From NCBI GenBank assembly GCA_946481075.1, contig CAMLMC010000001.1, positions 806,001-870,000 of the forward strand: a DNA stretch of 64,000 nt. The letters are read 5' to 3'. The position numbers and the translations under genes were made by a program. This DNA is from an uncultured Alphaproteobacteria bacterium. Lineage in GTDB: Bacteria > Pseudomonadota > Alphaproteobacteria > Micavibrionales > Micavibrionaceae. Positions 26,924-34,749 of the stretch are shown piece by piece (within the stretch, counting starts at the first letter, position 1; each line of letters opens with the position of its first letter). The notes below the pieces were generated by a model. The model did not search any database and had not been told where the DNA came from. It saw only the letters and a list, made by a program, of their open reading frames with translations.

Positions 26924-27790
26924 ATGACCATTATCTTCGACAGGGCACAGATCGCCCGCCAGCGCGCCCGTACTCTCCGATCACCGGACGGGCATGACTT
27001 TCTTTTGCGCTGGACTATGAATCAAATTGCAGACCGTCTTGATGTCGTCAAACGTGACTTTCCCCTTGCCGTGCAAATCGGCGCGCGCGGACCGTCTTTG
27101 CCCCCTGACGCCTATGGCATTCAAAAAACCATCCGCACCGATGTCACCGCCGCCCTGCACCCCGATGTGGTGTGCGAAGATGATTTCTTTCCCTTTGCGC
27201 CATCCTCGCTCGACCTGGTTACCAGCGTGCTGTCACTCCATACGGTGAATGATTTGCCGGGCGCATTGTTGCAAATTCGCCGGGCGCTCAAACCCGACGG
27301 CCTTTTCGCCGCGGCTATCCTTGGCGGTGAAACATTGCACGAGCTTCGTCAATGTCTGATGGAGGCAGAACTGGAGATCTCCGGCGGCATGTCTCCACGT
27401 GTGGCTCCATTCGCAGACAAGCAACAAACGGGGGGCCTTCTGCAACGCGCGGGATTTTCTCTTCCGGTCGTCGATTCCGAAATCGTGACGGTGACTTATG
27501 ATAGCATCTTTAAACTGATGGCCGATCTGCGACATATGGGCGAAGGCAATGCTATTGCTGACCGGAAGACATCCTTCACCCCCGCCGCCCTGTTTGTCCG
27601 CGCAGGTGAATTATATGCGCACAGGTTTGCAGATCCCGATGGCCGCATTCGCGCAACTTTCGAAGTCATCTTCCTGCTCGGTTGGGCGCCGCATGAATCG
27701 CAACAGAAACCCTTAAAACCGGGTAGCGCGACAACGCGTCTTGCCACCTTTTTGAACACTGACGAAATCGGTACCGGAGAAAAACCGTAA
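26924..27790 (+). CDS. NDUFAF5-like SAM-dependent methyltransferase
   Basis: A 288-residue class I methyltransferase-like protein of the BioC/NDUFAF5 group. MTIIFDRAQIARQRAR is the typical start of the alphaproteobacterial homologues of NDUFAF5, the mitochondrial factor that hydroxylates an Arg in complex I. The helix-strand order SLDLVTSVLSLHTVNDLPGALLQIRRALKPDGLF and LRHMGEGNAI agree with that group. In this family the glycine loop is degenerate, and here QIGARGPSLP stands at that position. It directly precedes gloB, whose ATG follows its stop codon without a gap. Confidence 0.82.
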   Translation: MTIIFDRAQIARQRARTLRSPDGHDFLLRWTMNQIADRLDVVKRDFPLAVQIGARGPSLPPDAYGIQKTIRTDVTAALHPDVVCEDDFFPFAPSSLDLVTSVLSLHTVNDLPGALLQIRRALKPDGLFAAAILGGETLHELRQCLMEAELEISGGMSPRVAPFADKQQTGGLLQRAGFSLPVVDSEIVTVTYDSIFKLMADLRHMGEGNAIADRKTSFTPAALFVRAGELYAHRFADPDGRIRATFEVIFLLGWAPHESQQKPLKPGSATTRLATFLNTDEIGTGEKP

Positions 27791-28510
27791 ATGACCAAAA
27801 TTCATATCGTTCCTGTCCTGCGCGACAATTATTGCCACATCGTCGAAGGCGACAATAAAGAATGCCTGATCGTGGATCCGGGGCAAACCGGCGCGGTGGA
27901 AGAAACTATTGCACGGCTTGGCTTAAAGCCCGCTCTTATCCTCAATACGCATCACCACGCCGATCATGTTGCGGGCAACAATTATCTGGCCGATCTCTAC
28001 GGCGTTCAGGTCGCGGGCCCCAAGGCGGAAAGTCATTTGATCCCGCACATGGACATCGAACTGATTGACGGTCAAACCATCTCCCGATCCGGCATCACCT
28101 TGCGTGTTATTGCAACGCCGGGCCACACGGCGGGCCACATCGTTTTTCATGATGCGGACAATAACAATTTGTTTTGTGGCGATACGCTTTTCTCTATGGG
28201 ATGCGGACGGCTGATGGAAGGCACGCCTGCCGATATGTATACATCGCTTCAAAAACTGAAATCGCTTCCCGCCCAAACCGACATTTATTGCGGTCATGAA
28301 TACACCGCCGCAAATGGCGCCTTCGCACTGCATATTTATCCGGGCAATACCGCCATCGCGGCCCGCATGGCGGAAGTCAAGAAACTCCGCGCAAACCTGA
28401 TGCCGACGCTACCGGTTACACTGGAAACGGAACTGCAAACAAACCCGTTCCTGCTGGCGGACAACCTTGAAACCTTTACCGCCTATCGTGCCCAAAAGGA
28501 TTCATTTTAA
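27791..28510 (+). CDS. gloB: Hydroxyacylglutathione hydrolase (glyoxalase II)
   Basis: A 239-residue metallo-beta-lactamase-fold enzyme that hydrolyses S-lactoylglutathione to lactate and glutathione, the second step of methylglyoxal removal. The dinuclear metal motif THHHADH is at residues 53-59; further ligands are in TPGHTAGH, FCGDTLFSMGCGR and CGHEYT. The C-terminal glutathione-binding part is present (KKLRANLMPTLPVTLETELQTNPFL). The start codon abuts the preceding stop, indicating cotranscription with the NDUFAF5-like gene. Confidence 0.94.
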   Translation: MTKIHIVPVLRDNYCHIVEGDNKECLIVDPGQTGAVEETIARLGLKPALILNTHHHADHVAGNNYLADLYGVQVAGPKAESHLIPHMDIELIDGQTISRSGITLRVIATPGHTAGHIVFHDADNNNLFCGDTLFSMGCGRLMEGTPADMYTSLQKLKSLPAQTDIYCGHEYTAANGAFALHIYPGNTAIAARMAEVKKLRANLMPTLPVTLETELQTNPFLLADNLETFTAYRAQKDSF

Positions 28511-28534
28511 AAAAATCCCCGCTTTCGCGGGGAT
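28508..28534. terminator. Terminator shared by gloB and the convergent RG-rich gene
   Basis: Eight-base-pair stem ATCCCCGC / GCGGGGAT with a TTTC loop. Seven A precede it on the plus strand, giving a T run for the minus-strand gene; for gloB the following sequence is less T-rich. Confidence 0.82.
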
Positions 28535-28543
28535 CATTCATTC

Positions 28544-28960
28544 TTACTGGCCTTGTTGATTGTCATCGCCGCGGCCCCGGTTCATCGGTCGGCGCGGACG
28601 ACGGTCACTGCCACCGCCTCCGCGGCGCGGCTGTTTCTGTTCGCCATTGCCGGACAAATCTTCTACGCCTTCATCGTTGTCTTCCATCGCATTGAAATTC
28701 ACATCATCGATATCAACGCTGTCATTGTTGGTGCGCCGTTGGGATCTGTGCGAAGGAATTGGAATAGGACGGGACCCAAGACGGTCGCGCTCGCTGATGG
28801 CAATCTCGATTTCGACACGCGATACGACTTTACGCACTTCGTGCATGGCTTCCATCAGGCTCTCGCGGGATTCCAGATTCTTCCCTTGCTTTACCCAGTT
28901 CTCAAAACTTTTGATAAAGGCATCTGTGCTTTCTTTCAGTCTTTGCTCAATTTCTTCCAT
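28544..28960 (-). CDS. Hypothetical protein with RG-rich tail
   Basis: A 138-residue protein. Residues 1-75 are a charged helical region (MEEIEQRLKESTDAFIKSF, then MHEVRKVVSRVEIEIAISERDRL); the last 35 residues are Arg/Gly/Asp/Gln-rich (QPRRGGGGSDRRPRRPMNRG), as in RNA-binding tails. The ATG at 28958-28960 follows AAAGG; a longer frame to 29038 adds a Cys-rich stretch without a ribosome binding site and is less likely. It may be a small RNA-associated protein, by composition only. DUF1192 lies 92 bases upstream on the same strand. Confidence 0.6.
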   Translation of the reverse strand: MEEIEQRLKESTDAFIKSFENWVKQGKNLESRESLMEAMHEVRKVVSRVEIEIAISERDRLGSRPIPIPSHRSQRRTNNDSVDIDDVNFNAMEDNDEGVEDLSGNGEQKQPRRGGGGSDRRPRRPMNRGRGDDNQQGQ

Positions 28961-29052
28961 AGCCTTTGCCTTTCTATATTCTACAAACGAACAGCCACAA
29001 TACAGCCCTGCCTTGCGCGGTGCAAGCATCCACTGCATGTAAGATTATCCTG

Positions 29053-29235
29053 CTATATTTTGAAAAATGACGATGCCGCGGCGGCCTTGGCTTTCTTCTT
29101 TTCGATATCGGCTTCGGCGCGCACGATTTCCGCTTTCAATTCCTGAATGTATTCCTGTAATTCATCAAGGGACAGGCGCTCCAGATCCTTGAAACTCTGG
29201 GGCTTTTTGCGGGGCTCGTTTTCATCGTCAAACAT
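29053..29235 (-). CDS. DUF1192 family small protein
   Basis: A 60-residue coiled-coil protein, MFDDENEPRKK then SLDELQEYIQELKAEIVRAEADIEKKK, matching DUF1192, a family of short proteins widespread in alphaproteobacteria. ATG 29233-29235 gives the family start; a longer frame begins at 29292. It lies divergently from trcR across a 189-base gap. The function of the family is unknown. Confidence 0.82.
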   Translation of the reverse strand: MFDDENEPRKKPQSFKDLERLSLDELQEYIQELKAEIVRAEADIEKKKAKAAAASSFFKI

Positions 29236-29424
29236 GGCCCAAGGATACCCGAAACCGGCCTTTTTCTTCAAGGAAAATGAAAATTCTTGCATTTTGGGCT
29301 CTCCCCGCTATAGTGGCCGCATTCCCTGACATTTTTAGTGTCAAACCAGTCGGACCGAAAGGGCGGTCCGGCAACGAGAACCCATGGTTTTACGCCGCTA
29401 TACGCGGCCCAGCAGGAGATGAAT

Positions 29425-30132
29425 ATGAGCAAGCCTCAAGACGCCCCGAAACTTTTGATGCCCAAGGCCACGGCCATGTGGTTTATCGACAATACCGTTC
29501 TGACGTTTGAACAGATCGCCGACTTCACAGGCCTTCATGCGATCGAGGTTCAGGCCCTCGCCGATGGCGATGTTGGCCGTGGCATTGTTGGCCGCGACCC
29601 GATGAAGGAAGACAATGTTCTGGCGCCGGAAGAACTGGAGAAGGCCAAGGCCGACTCAACTTACATGATGAAAATGCTTCGCTCCCGTAGCGACCTTCCG
29701 GCGGTCAAGGTCCGCGCCAAGGGACCGCGCTATACGCCCGTATCCAAACGTGGTGACAAACCGGATGCGATTGCATGGATCCTGAAAAATCATCCGGAAA
29801 TTTCCGATGCGCAGATCACGAAACTAGTCGGCACGACCAAGCCGACGATTGAATCCGTGCGCGACCGCACCCACCCGTCGGCCAGCACGCTGCGCCCACG
29901 CCACCCGGCGGAACTGGGCCTGTGCACCTATCAGGAACTTGAAAAAGCCTCCGAAAAAGGCCTCCGCGCGCAAGGTAAAGACCCTGCAGCCGTAAAGGCG
30001 GAACGCGAAGCACAACTGGCAAGCCAGAACCAGCCGGAAGAATCCGCACCGCCGTCACGTGAAGGTTTGTTCGCCGGGTTCGATTTCTCGAACTTCCTGT
30101 CGAACAACAAAACAGGCAGCGATAACCAGTAA
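29425..30132 (+). CDS. trcR: TrcR/DUF1013 cell-cycle transcriptional regulator
   Basis: A 235-residue protein of the DUF1013 family. Its start, PKLLMPKATAMWFIDNTVLTFEQIADFTGLH, and the long conserved middle (RGIVGRDPMKEDN) are the family hallmarks. The Caulobacter and Sinorhizobium homologue TrcR is reported to act with RNA polymerase on cell-cycle genes. A second HTH-like segment is WILKNHPEISDAQITKLVGTTKPTIESVRDRTH. ATG 29425 is chosen because AGGAG lies six bases upstream; ATG 29419 is too close to that site. A low-complexity tail follows residue 190. A 102-residue unknown gene follows after nine bases. Confidence 0.88.
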   Translation: MSKPQDAPKLLMPKATAMWFIDNTVLTFEQIADFTGLHAIEVQALADGDVGRGIVGRDPMKEDNVLAPEELEKAKADSTYMMKMLRSRSDLPAVKVRAKGPRYTPVSKRGDKPDAIAWILKNHPEISDAQITKLVGTTKPTIESVRDRTHPSASTLRPRHPAELGLCTYQELEKASEKGLRAQGKDPAAVKAEREAQLASQNQPEESAPPSREGLFAGFDFSNFLSNNKTGSDNQ

Positions 30133-30141
30133 GGACGTCTT

Positions 30142-30450
30142 ATGGCCGATGAGTTGGATAAAGTCGTTGAAGAGCTGAAGCGTAATGCTGTCGTTCCTCT
30201 AAGGTTGTATAGAGTTCCGCTAAATCAGGCCAACGCTGTTGATCCAGGCCCCGATCTGGATTTTTTTGCCCGATTGGAACGTGGAGAGCATCTAACGGAT
30301 GACTTTTTAAAGCACGCCCATCGGTTGCCGGACCAACCGAAAGTTGATCCGGAAACGCTCGCCGAGTGGGAAAGACAATCCAGTGAAGCTGCACAACGTT
30401 TCCTTAAGGGAGAGAAAATAAACAAAGGCCCCGCGTTCCCCTCATCATAA
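30142..30450 (+). CDS. Hypothetical protein, 102 residues
   Basis: A small, charged soluble protein (MADELDKVVEELKRNAVV) with no recognised domain. It follows trcR after nine bases and is closed by a strong terminator, so trcR and this gene probably form one unit. The middle has PGPDLDFFARLERGEHL and the C-terminus is Lys/Pro-rich. Base composition is slightly lower in GC than trcR. Confidence 0.55.
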   Translation: MADELDKVVEELKRNAVVPLRLYRVPLNQANAVDPGPDLDFFARLERGEHLTDDFLKHAHRLPDQPKVDPETLAEWERQSSEAAQRFLKGEKINKGPAFPSS

Positions 30451-30460
30451 GAATAGAAAA

Positions 30461-30491
30461 ACGGCCCCAATATAGGGGCCGTTCTTTTCTC
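30461..30491. terminator. Terminator between convergent genes at 30450 and 30508
   Basis: Eight-base-pair GC-rich stem ACGGCCCC / GGGGCCGT with a six-base loop. T-rich runs follow on both strands (TTCTTTTC on plus, TTTTT on minus), so it can serve both genes. Confidence 0.85.
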
Positions 30492-30507
30492 CATCTATCA
30501 ATACGGC

Positions 30508-30735
30508 TTAATGAGATGAGGACATCAATGCCTCGATCTCCTCTTTCAGATGGAGTTTTTGTGTCTTCAGCGCACGCAAGTACCAGTCACTCGATCCCGG
30601 TCTGCTCTGCTCCAGTTCTATCTTGTTCGACAATGCTTCATGACGGGCCCGCAAAGCCTGCACACGGGCGGCGATAGCGGCGGACGATGGTTGGTGATTG
30701 AACGCAGGAATAGATGCGGAGGCGTGTGATTGCAT
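30508..30735 (-). CDS. YdcH/DUF465 family protein
   Basis: A 75-residue protein whose C-terminal half holds the DUF465 signature: LRARHEALSNKIELEQ followed by LKTQKLHLKEEIEAL. These are short helical-hairpin proteins of unknown function found across proteobacteria. The N-terminal 20 residues are a disordered Ser/Ala/Pro stretch. It stands alone on the minus strand with a shared terminator. Confidence 0.8.
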   Translation of the reverse strand: MQSHASASIPAFNHQPSSAAIAARVQALRARHEALSNKIELEQSRPGSSDWYLRALKTQKLHLKEEIEALMSSSH

Positions 30736-31034
30736 ATGCGATCATCCTTTTCTGCTAAAGTTGAGGTGTATTTTTATTGTTGCCCGAAATCACAGAGTTG
30801 CGCAAAACATTTCTTGGTTGAAACTTAATTATAAAAACTCGACCTGGTATCGCTTGCAGTTTTCTTATCATTGTTTCCGTGACTTACCCAAGATTTTACG
30901 CACGCACTTTCTTATCGGGCGCATTCATTCATTTTGCCATAATAAATATTAAAGGGCGGTTAATTTTCGCGAATCGTCGTCTAACAAACGGCGGATTTCT
31001 GCGGATTAGAGGATGCTTAACTTCGTCCGAAGAC
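30736..31034. other. Gene-free stretch upstream of the DUF465 gene
   Basis: About 300 bases of AT-rich sequence between the DUF465 gene start and the end of the aldehyde dehydrogenase gene. I see no gene, and no convincing terminator for the dehydrogenase, only short CTTCG-containing inverted repeats near 31020-31045. It should contain the DUF465 promoter. Confidence 0.5.
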
Positions 31035-32546
31035 TTAGACTTCGAAAATGACGCCCTGCGCCAATGGCAGGTTCGATGAATAATTCACGGTCTGGGTTTG
31101 CCGACGCATATACGCCTTCCATGAATCCGACCCGCTCTCACGGCCACCGCCCGTTTCTTTTTCACCGCCGAACGCGCCGCCAATTTCGGCTCCTGACGGG
31201 CCGATATTGACATTGGCGATGCCGCAATCGCTGCCCATCGATGACAGGAACGTCTCGGCCTCGCGGACATTCATCGTGAAGATACATGATGAAAGACCTT
31301 GCGGTACATCGTTGTTCATGGCGATGGCATCCTGAAAATCATCATAGGTGAGAACATATAAAATCGGCGCGAACGTTTCATGCGCCACCACGCCGCCCTG
31401 CCCCTTCATCTCGACGATGGCGGGCGATACGTAATAACCGCCTTCACATCCTTTGATCTTTTGACGTTCACCGCCAATCAGGATTTTGCCGCCCTCTTCT
31501 TTGGCACGCTTGAGCGCATCCTGCATCGCCTCGAACGAGGCACCGTCGATAAGCGGACCATTCAGCGTGCCTTTCTTCAATGGATCGCCAATCTTTACGG
31601 AGCCATAGGCCTTTTTTAGCCGCTCGATCAATTTCGCCTTTATACTTTTATGCACAATCAGGCGGCGCAGCGTTGTGCATCGCTGTCCTGCCGTACCGAC
31701 CGCACCAAACAGGATGGCACGCACGGCCATATCAAGGTCGGCGCTCGGTGCAACGATCATCGCATTGTTGCCGCCCAACTCTAACAAAGATTTTCCAAGC
31801 CTCGCCGAAACAGACTGCGCCACGGCGCGGCCCATGCGTGTGCTTCCTGTCGCGCTGATAAGCGGTACATCCTTGTGCGCGGCTAACGCCTGCCCCACGT
31901 CGGCATAACCGATGACAACCTGCACCAGGTTATCGGGGCATGAATGCCCTGCGGCTTTGAATTTCTTTACCGCGCGATCGAATATCTTTTCGCAGGCGAG
32001 TGCGGTGAGCGGCGTTTTCTCCGATGGTTTCCAGATCACGGGGTCCCCGCAAACGATCGCCAGCGCTGCATTCCATGCCCATACCGCCACGGGAAAATTA
32101 AACGCCGTGATGATACCGACGGGGCCCAGCGGTTGCCACATCTCCCGCATATGGTGGCCGGGCCGTTCGGATGCGATGGTAAGGCCATATAACTGCCGTG
32201 AAAGACCGACTGCAAAATCGCAAATGTCGATCATCTCCTGCACTTCGCCAAGCCCCTCGGATAAAATCTTGCCACACTCAAGCGTGACAAGCTCGCCCAG
32301 ATCATTCTTGTGGGCCCGCAACTCTTCGCCAAGCAAACGGATCAGTTCTCCGCGCACGGGCGCAGGAACAATTTTCCAGTCTTCGAATGATTTGCATGAT
32401 TTCTGGACGATGCCATCAACGGCGGATGCCTTGACGGTTTTCACGGATGCGATAACCGACCCGTCGATTGGCGTGCGCACCGCAAGGTCGCCGGCCTTTG
32501 CGCCACCCATATTGTTTTTCTCAAGAATTGCTTGGAACTTCGCCAT
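31035..32546 (-). CDS. ALDH7-type aldehyde dehydrogenase (aminoadipate semialdehyde/P6C dehydrogenase-like)
   Basis: A 503-residue NAD-dependent aldehyde dehydrogenase. The Rossmann segment IWKPSEKTPL, the GSTRMG turn, the catalytic Glu in LLELGGNNAM and the nucleophile Cys in AGQRCTTLRR are visible. The wording GPSGAEIGGAFGGEKETGGGRESGSDSWKAYMRRQT is typical of ALDH7 enzymes, which oxidise alpha-aminoadipate semialdehyde in lysine breakdown. The ATG at 32544-32546 lies inside the last codons of the upstream Na/Pi cotransporter gene (26-base overlap), so translation is likely coupled. No other lysine-catabolic gene is close. Confidence 0.88.
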   Translation of the reverse strand: MAKFQAILEKNNMGGAKAGDLAVRTPIDGSVIASVKTVKASAVDGIVQKSCKSFEDWKIVPAPVRGELIRLLGEELRAHKNDLGELVTLECGKILSEGLGEVQEMIDICDFAVGLSRQLYGLTIASERPGHHMREMWQPLGPVGIITAFNFPVAVWAWNAALAIVCGDPVIWKPSEKTPLTALACEKIFDRAVKKFKAAGHSCPDNLVQVVIGYADVGQALAAHKDVPLISATGSTRMGRAVAQSVSARLGKSLLELGGNNAMIVAPSADLDMAVRAILFGAVGTAGQRCTTLRRLIVHKSIKAKLIERLKKAYGSVKIGDPLKKGTLNGPLIDGASFEAMQDALKRAKEEGGKILIGGERQKIKGCEGGYYVSPAIVEMKGQGGVVAHETFAPILYVLTYDDFQDAIAMNNDVPQGLSSCIFTMNVREAETFLSSMGSDCGIANVNIGPSGAEIGGAFGGEKETGGGRESGSDSWKAYMRRQTQTVNYSSNLPLAQGVIFEV

Positions 32547-34197
32547 GGTGATCCGTTCCCTCTTTCTTTTCCGGCCGCAAGCGGCTCTCGTTGATTTCGC
32601 CGGCCTCTTCCAGAATGGGATAGGCCACGGTGCAAACATAGGTATTGATCCGGCGGTAGTCGCGGATGATGTCGAGGTGGAGCGAGCTTGTCGCCATCGT
32701 TTCCTTTACCCCGTCACGCAGACGGTCGATATGCGTGGTCATCCCGCTCATCTCGACTTTGCGGATATGGTCCTTGCCTTCGATCAGGCGCCGTGCGGAT
32801 TCAATGTCACCCGACACGAACACGGATTGCGCCAATTGCACACTCTCCAATACTAACTTGTGAATGTTTTCGATTTCTTTAAAACCGGCGGGTGAGAAAT
32901 TGTGCTGCGCACGAATCTTCTTTTGCGCCATGGGCAACAGGTTTTTATCGATCACATCGCCGATATGCTCCAGATTGGTGGAAAACATTAAGATCTGAAC
33001 GTAACGATTGCCCTCTTTCGTACTCATCGATTCCTCGCTGAGCTTGGCCATATAGTTTTTGATGCAGTGATACAGATCGTCAATCACATCATCTTCGGCG
33101 CGGATTTTGGCAAGAAGCTTTTCATCGTTGGTTTTCAAAACGCGGAACGTGTCTTCCAGCATCTGCTGAACCATGTCCGCCATGCGAAGGGTTTCGCGTG
33201 TCGCGGCAGCAAGCGCGACCGAAGGGATGTCGAGGTCTTTGTCATTGAGGTATTTCGGGCGGCCCGGATCATCGTCCTGCACGCGGTCCGGCAATGCCTT
33301 GACCAGAAGGCGGTTAATCGTCCCCGTGAATGGCAGGAACAAAATCGCCAGCATAATGTTGAACGCCATGTGAAAATCCACCACCTGGCGTGCCGGATCA
33401 GAATCCCACAGCCCCAGATACGGCACAGCCATATGCAGGAACGGAACAAACATCACAACGCCCGTCACGCGGATCAACATATTGCCAAGTGGAATGCGCA
33501 TGGCATCGGGATTATCGCGCAGCGTGGCGATCAGCGGCGCAATGGTGCCACCGATATTGGCACCGAGCACCATGTAAAACGCCAGCATGAGCGGCAAAAC
33601 GCCGCTCGCCACCAGTGACATCAGCAGGAGGACGATAGCGAGCGAAGAATGGGCAATCCATGTACACAGCGCGACAAGCAGAATGGCAAAGAACGGATCG
33701 CGGTCGAGGGATTCGAGAACGACCGGCAAGACCTCTGATTCTTTCAACGGCTCCGATGCCTCGCGAATCCATGTAAGGGCCATCAGCATAAAGGCGAGGC
33801 CGATCATAATGCGCCCGATATTGCGCAGGCGTCCCGATTTGTCGACCGAATAGGCAACATATCCGCCCAGCATGAAAAGCGGGGTGAGGATCGACAAATT
33901 CATGGAAAAAAACTGGGCGACAAGCGTGGTGCCGACATCGGCGCCGAGGATAATCGCAAGGCCGGTGCTCGCGGTTAAAAGTCCCTGCCCCGCAAAGGCG
34001 GTAACGATCAGAATTGTGGCGGTGGAACTTTGCAGGAAGGTGGTCATGACAAGGCCCGCGCCGAACGCCTTGAACCGGTTGTTTGTGCATAGGCCTAGAA
34101 AGCGGTGCAGCTCCGCGCCAAACCCCCTTGTCACGCCCATGCGAAGCAACGTCACCCCCCAAAGCAGCATGGTGACGGCAGCAACGATGTTCAGCAA
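32521..34197 (-). CDS. Na/Pi cotransporter family protein with PhoU domain
   Basis: A 558-residue membrane protein. The first 330 residues hold two inverted repeats of the Na/Pi cotransporter fold, each with its QSS-type motif (TTFLQSSTATILIV and TWIAHSSLAIVLLL) and GADVGTT / GANIGGT. Residues from about 360 form a PhoU-like helical domain. It likely imports phosphate with sodium or regulates it. The start is uncertain: TTG 34197 has no ribosome binding site, while an in-frame ATT at 34213-34215 lies seven bases after GGAG and would add six residues. Its 3' end overlaps the dehydrogenase gene. Confidence 0.88.
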   Translation of the reverse strand: MLNIVAAVTMLLWGVTLLRMGVTRGFGAELHRFLGLCTNNRFKAFGAGLVMTTFLQSSTATILIVTAFAGQGLLTASTGLAIILGADVGTTLVAQFFSMNLSILTPLFMLGGYVAYSVDKSGRLRNIGRIMIGLAFMLMALTWIREASEPLKESEVLPVVLESLDRDPFFAILLVALCTWIAHSSLAIVLLLMSLVASGVLPLMLAFYMVLGANIGGTIAPLIATLRDNPDAMRIPLGNMLIRVTGVVMFVPFLHMAVPYLGLWDSDPARQVVDFHMAFNIMLAILFLPFTGTINRLLVKALPDRVQDDDPGRPKYLNDKDLDIPSVALAAATRETLRMADMVQQMLEDTFRVLKTNDEKLLAKIRAEDDVIDDLYHCIKNYMAKLSEESMSTKEGNRYVQILMFSTNLEHIGDVIDKNLLPMAQKKIRAQHNFSPAGFKEIENIHKLVLESVQLAQSVFVSGDIESARRLIEGKDHIRKVEMSGMTTHIDRLRDGVKETMATSSLHLDIIRDYRRINTYVCTVAYPILEEAGEINESRLRPEKKEGTDHHGEVPSNS

Positions 34198-34340
34198 TAC
34201 GACGGACGGAATAATGGCAAATCTCCTTGAACGAATAGTTTAACGCGATCAAGGCGTTCAGGCTAGGGCGATGATCGGGGATCCCGAAAAAAAGCAGTGC
34301 CATATGGCACTGCGCAGAAAATAACGGCAGGCCGTCTGGC

Positions 34341-34610
34341 TTATTTGCCCTCTTGCTGCTCGAAGAGCATTGCCCTGATCTGCTTTCTCTTGCGGGCGGC
34401 GGACCACGCGAGCACGGCAGCGGGAACGAAAGGAATCAAAATCGTAATGATAAAGAACGGGTCGCGCACCACTTCGGCCGGCTGGTCCTTGAAATGGTGC
34501 ATATAAATATAACCAAAGAGACAAAGTCCGAAGACCGCAAAAATATTGGCGCAGAATTGTAAAATCCGCACCGTGACGATCATTATTCTCAGTTCCTGCT
34601 GGTTGACCAT
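34341..34610 (-). CDS. Small two-helix membrane protein
   Basis: An 89-residue protein with two membrane helices (ILQFCANIFAVFGLCLFGYIY and FFIITILIPFVPAAVLAWSAA) joined by a short polar loop, and a basic cytoplasmic tail (RKRKQIRAM). An in-frame ATG at 34583 lies after AGGA and may be the true start, giving 80 residues. It lies between the bc1 genes and the Na/Pi transporter on the same strand, with gaps of about 140 bases on each side. Function unknown. Confidence 0.55.
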   Translation of the reverse strand: MVNQQELRIMIVTVRILQFCANIFAVFGLCLFGYIYMHHFKDQPAEVVRDPFFIITILIPFVPAAVLAWSAARKRKQIRAMLFEQQEGK

Positions 34611-34749
34611 GAAAGCCCGAAACCCTTGGTTTAGAGTGTTCTGAAATTATACTTTTCGACCTGTTAACGAAGCGTGAATTCCAAAAGACGCGGGGAAGCC
34701 CCGTGGCCATCCCGCGTCCTTCAAATTCTATCCGGTTTTCATAGGTTTG

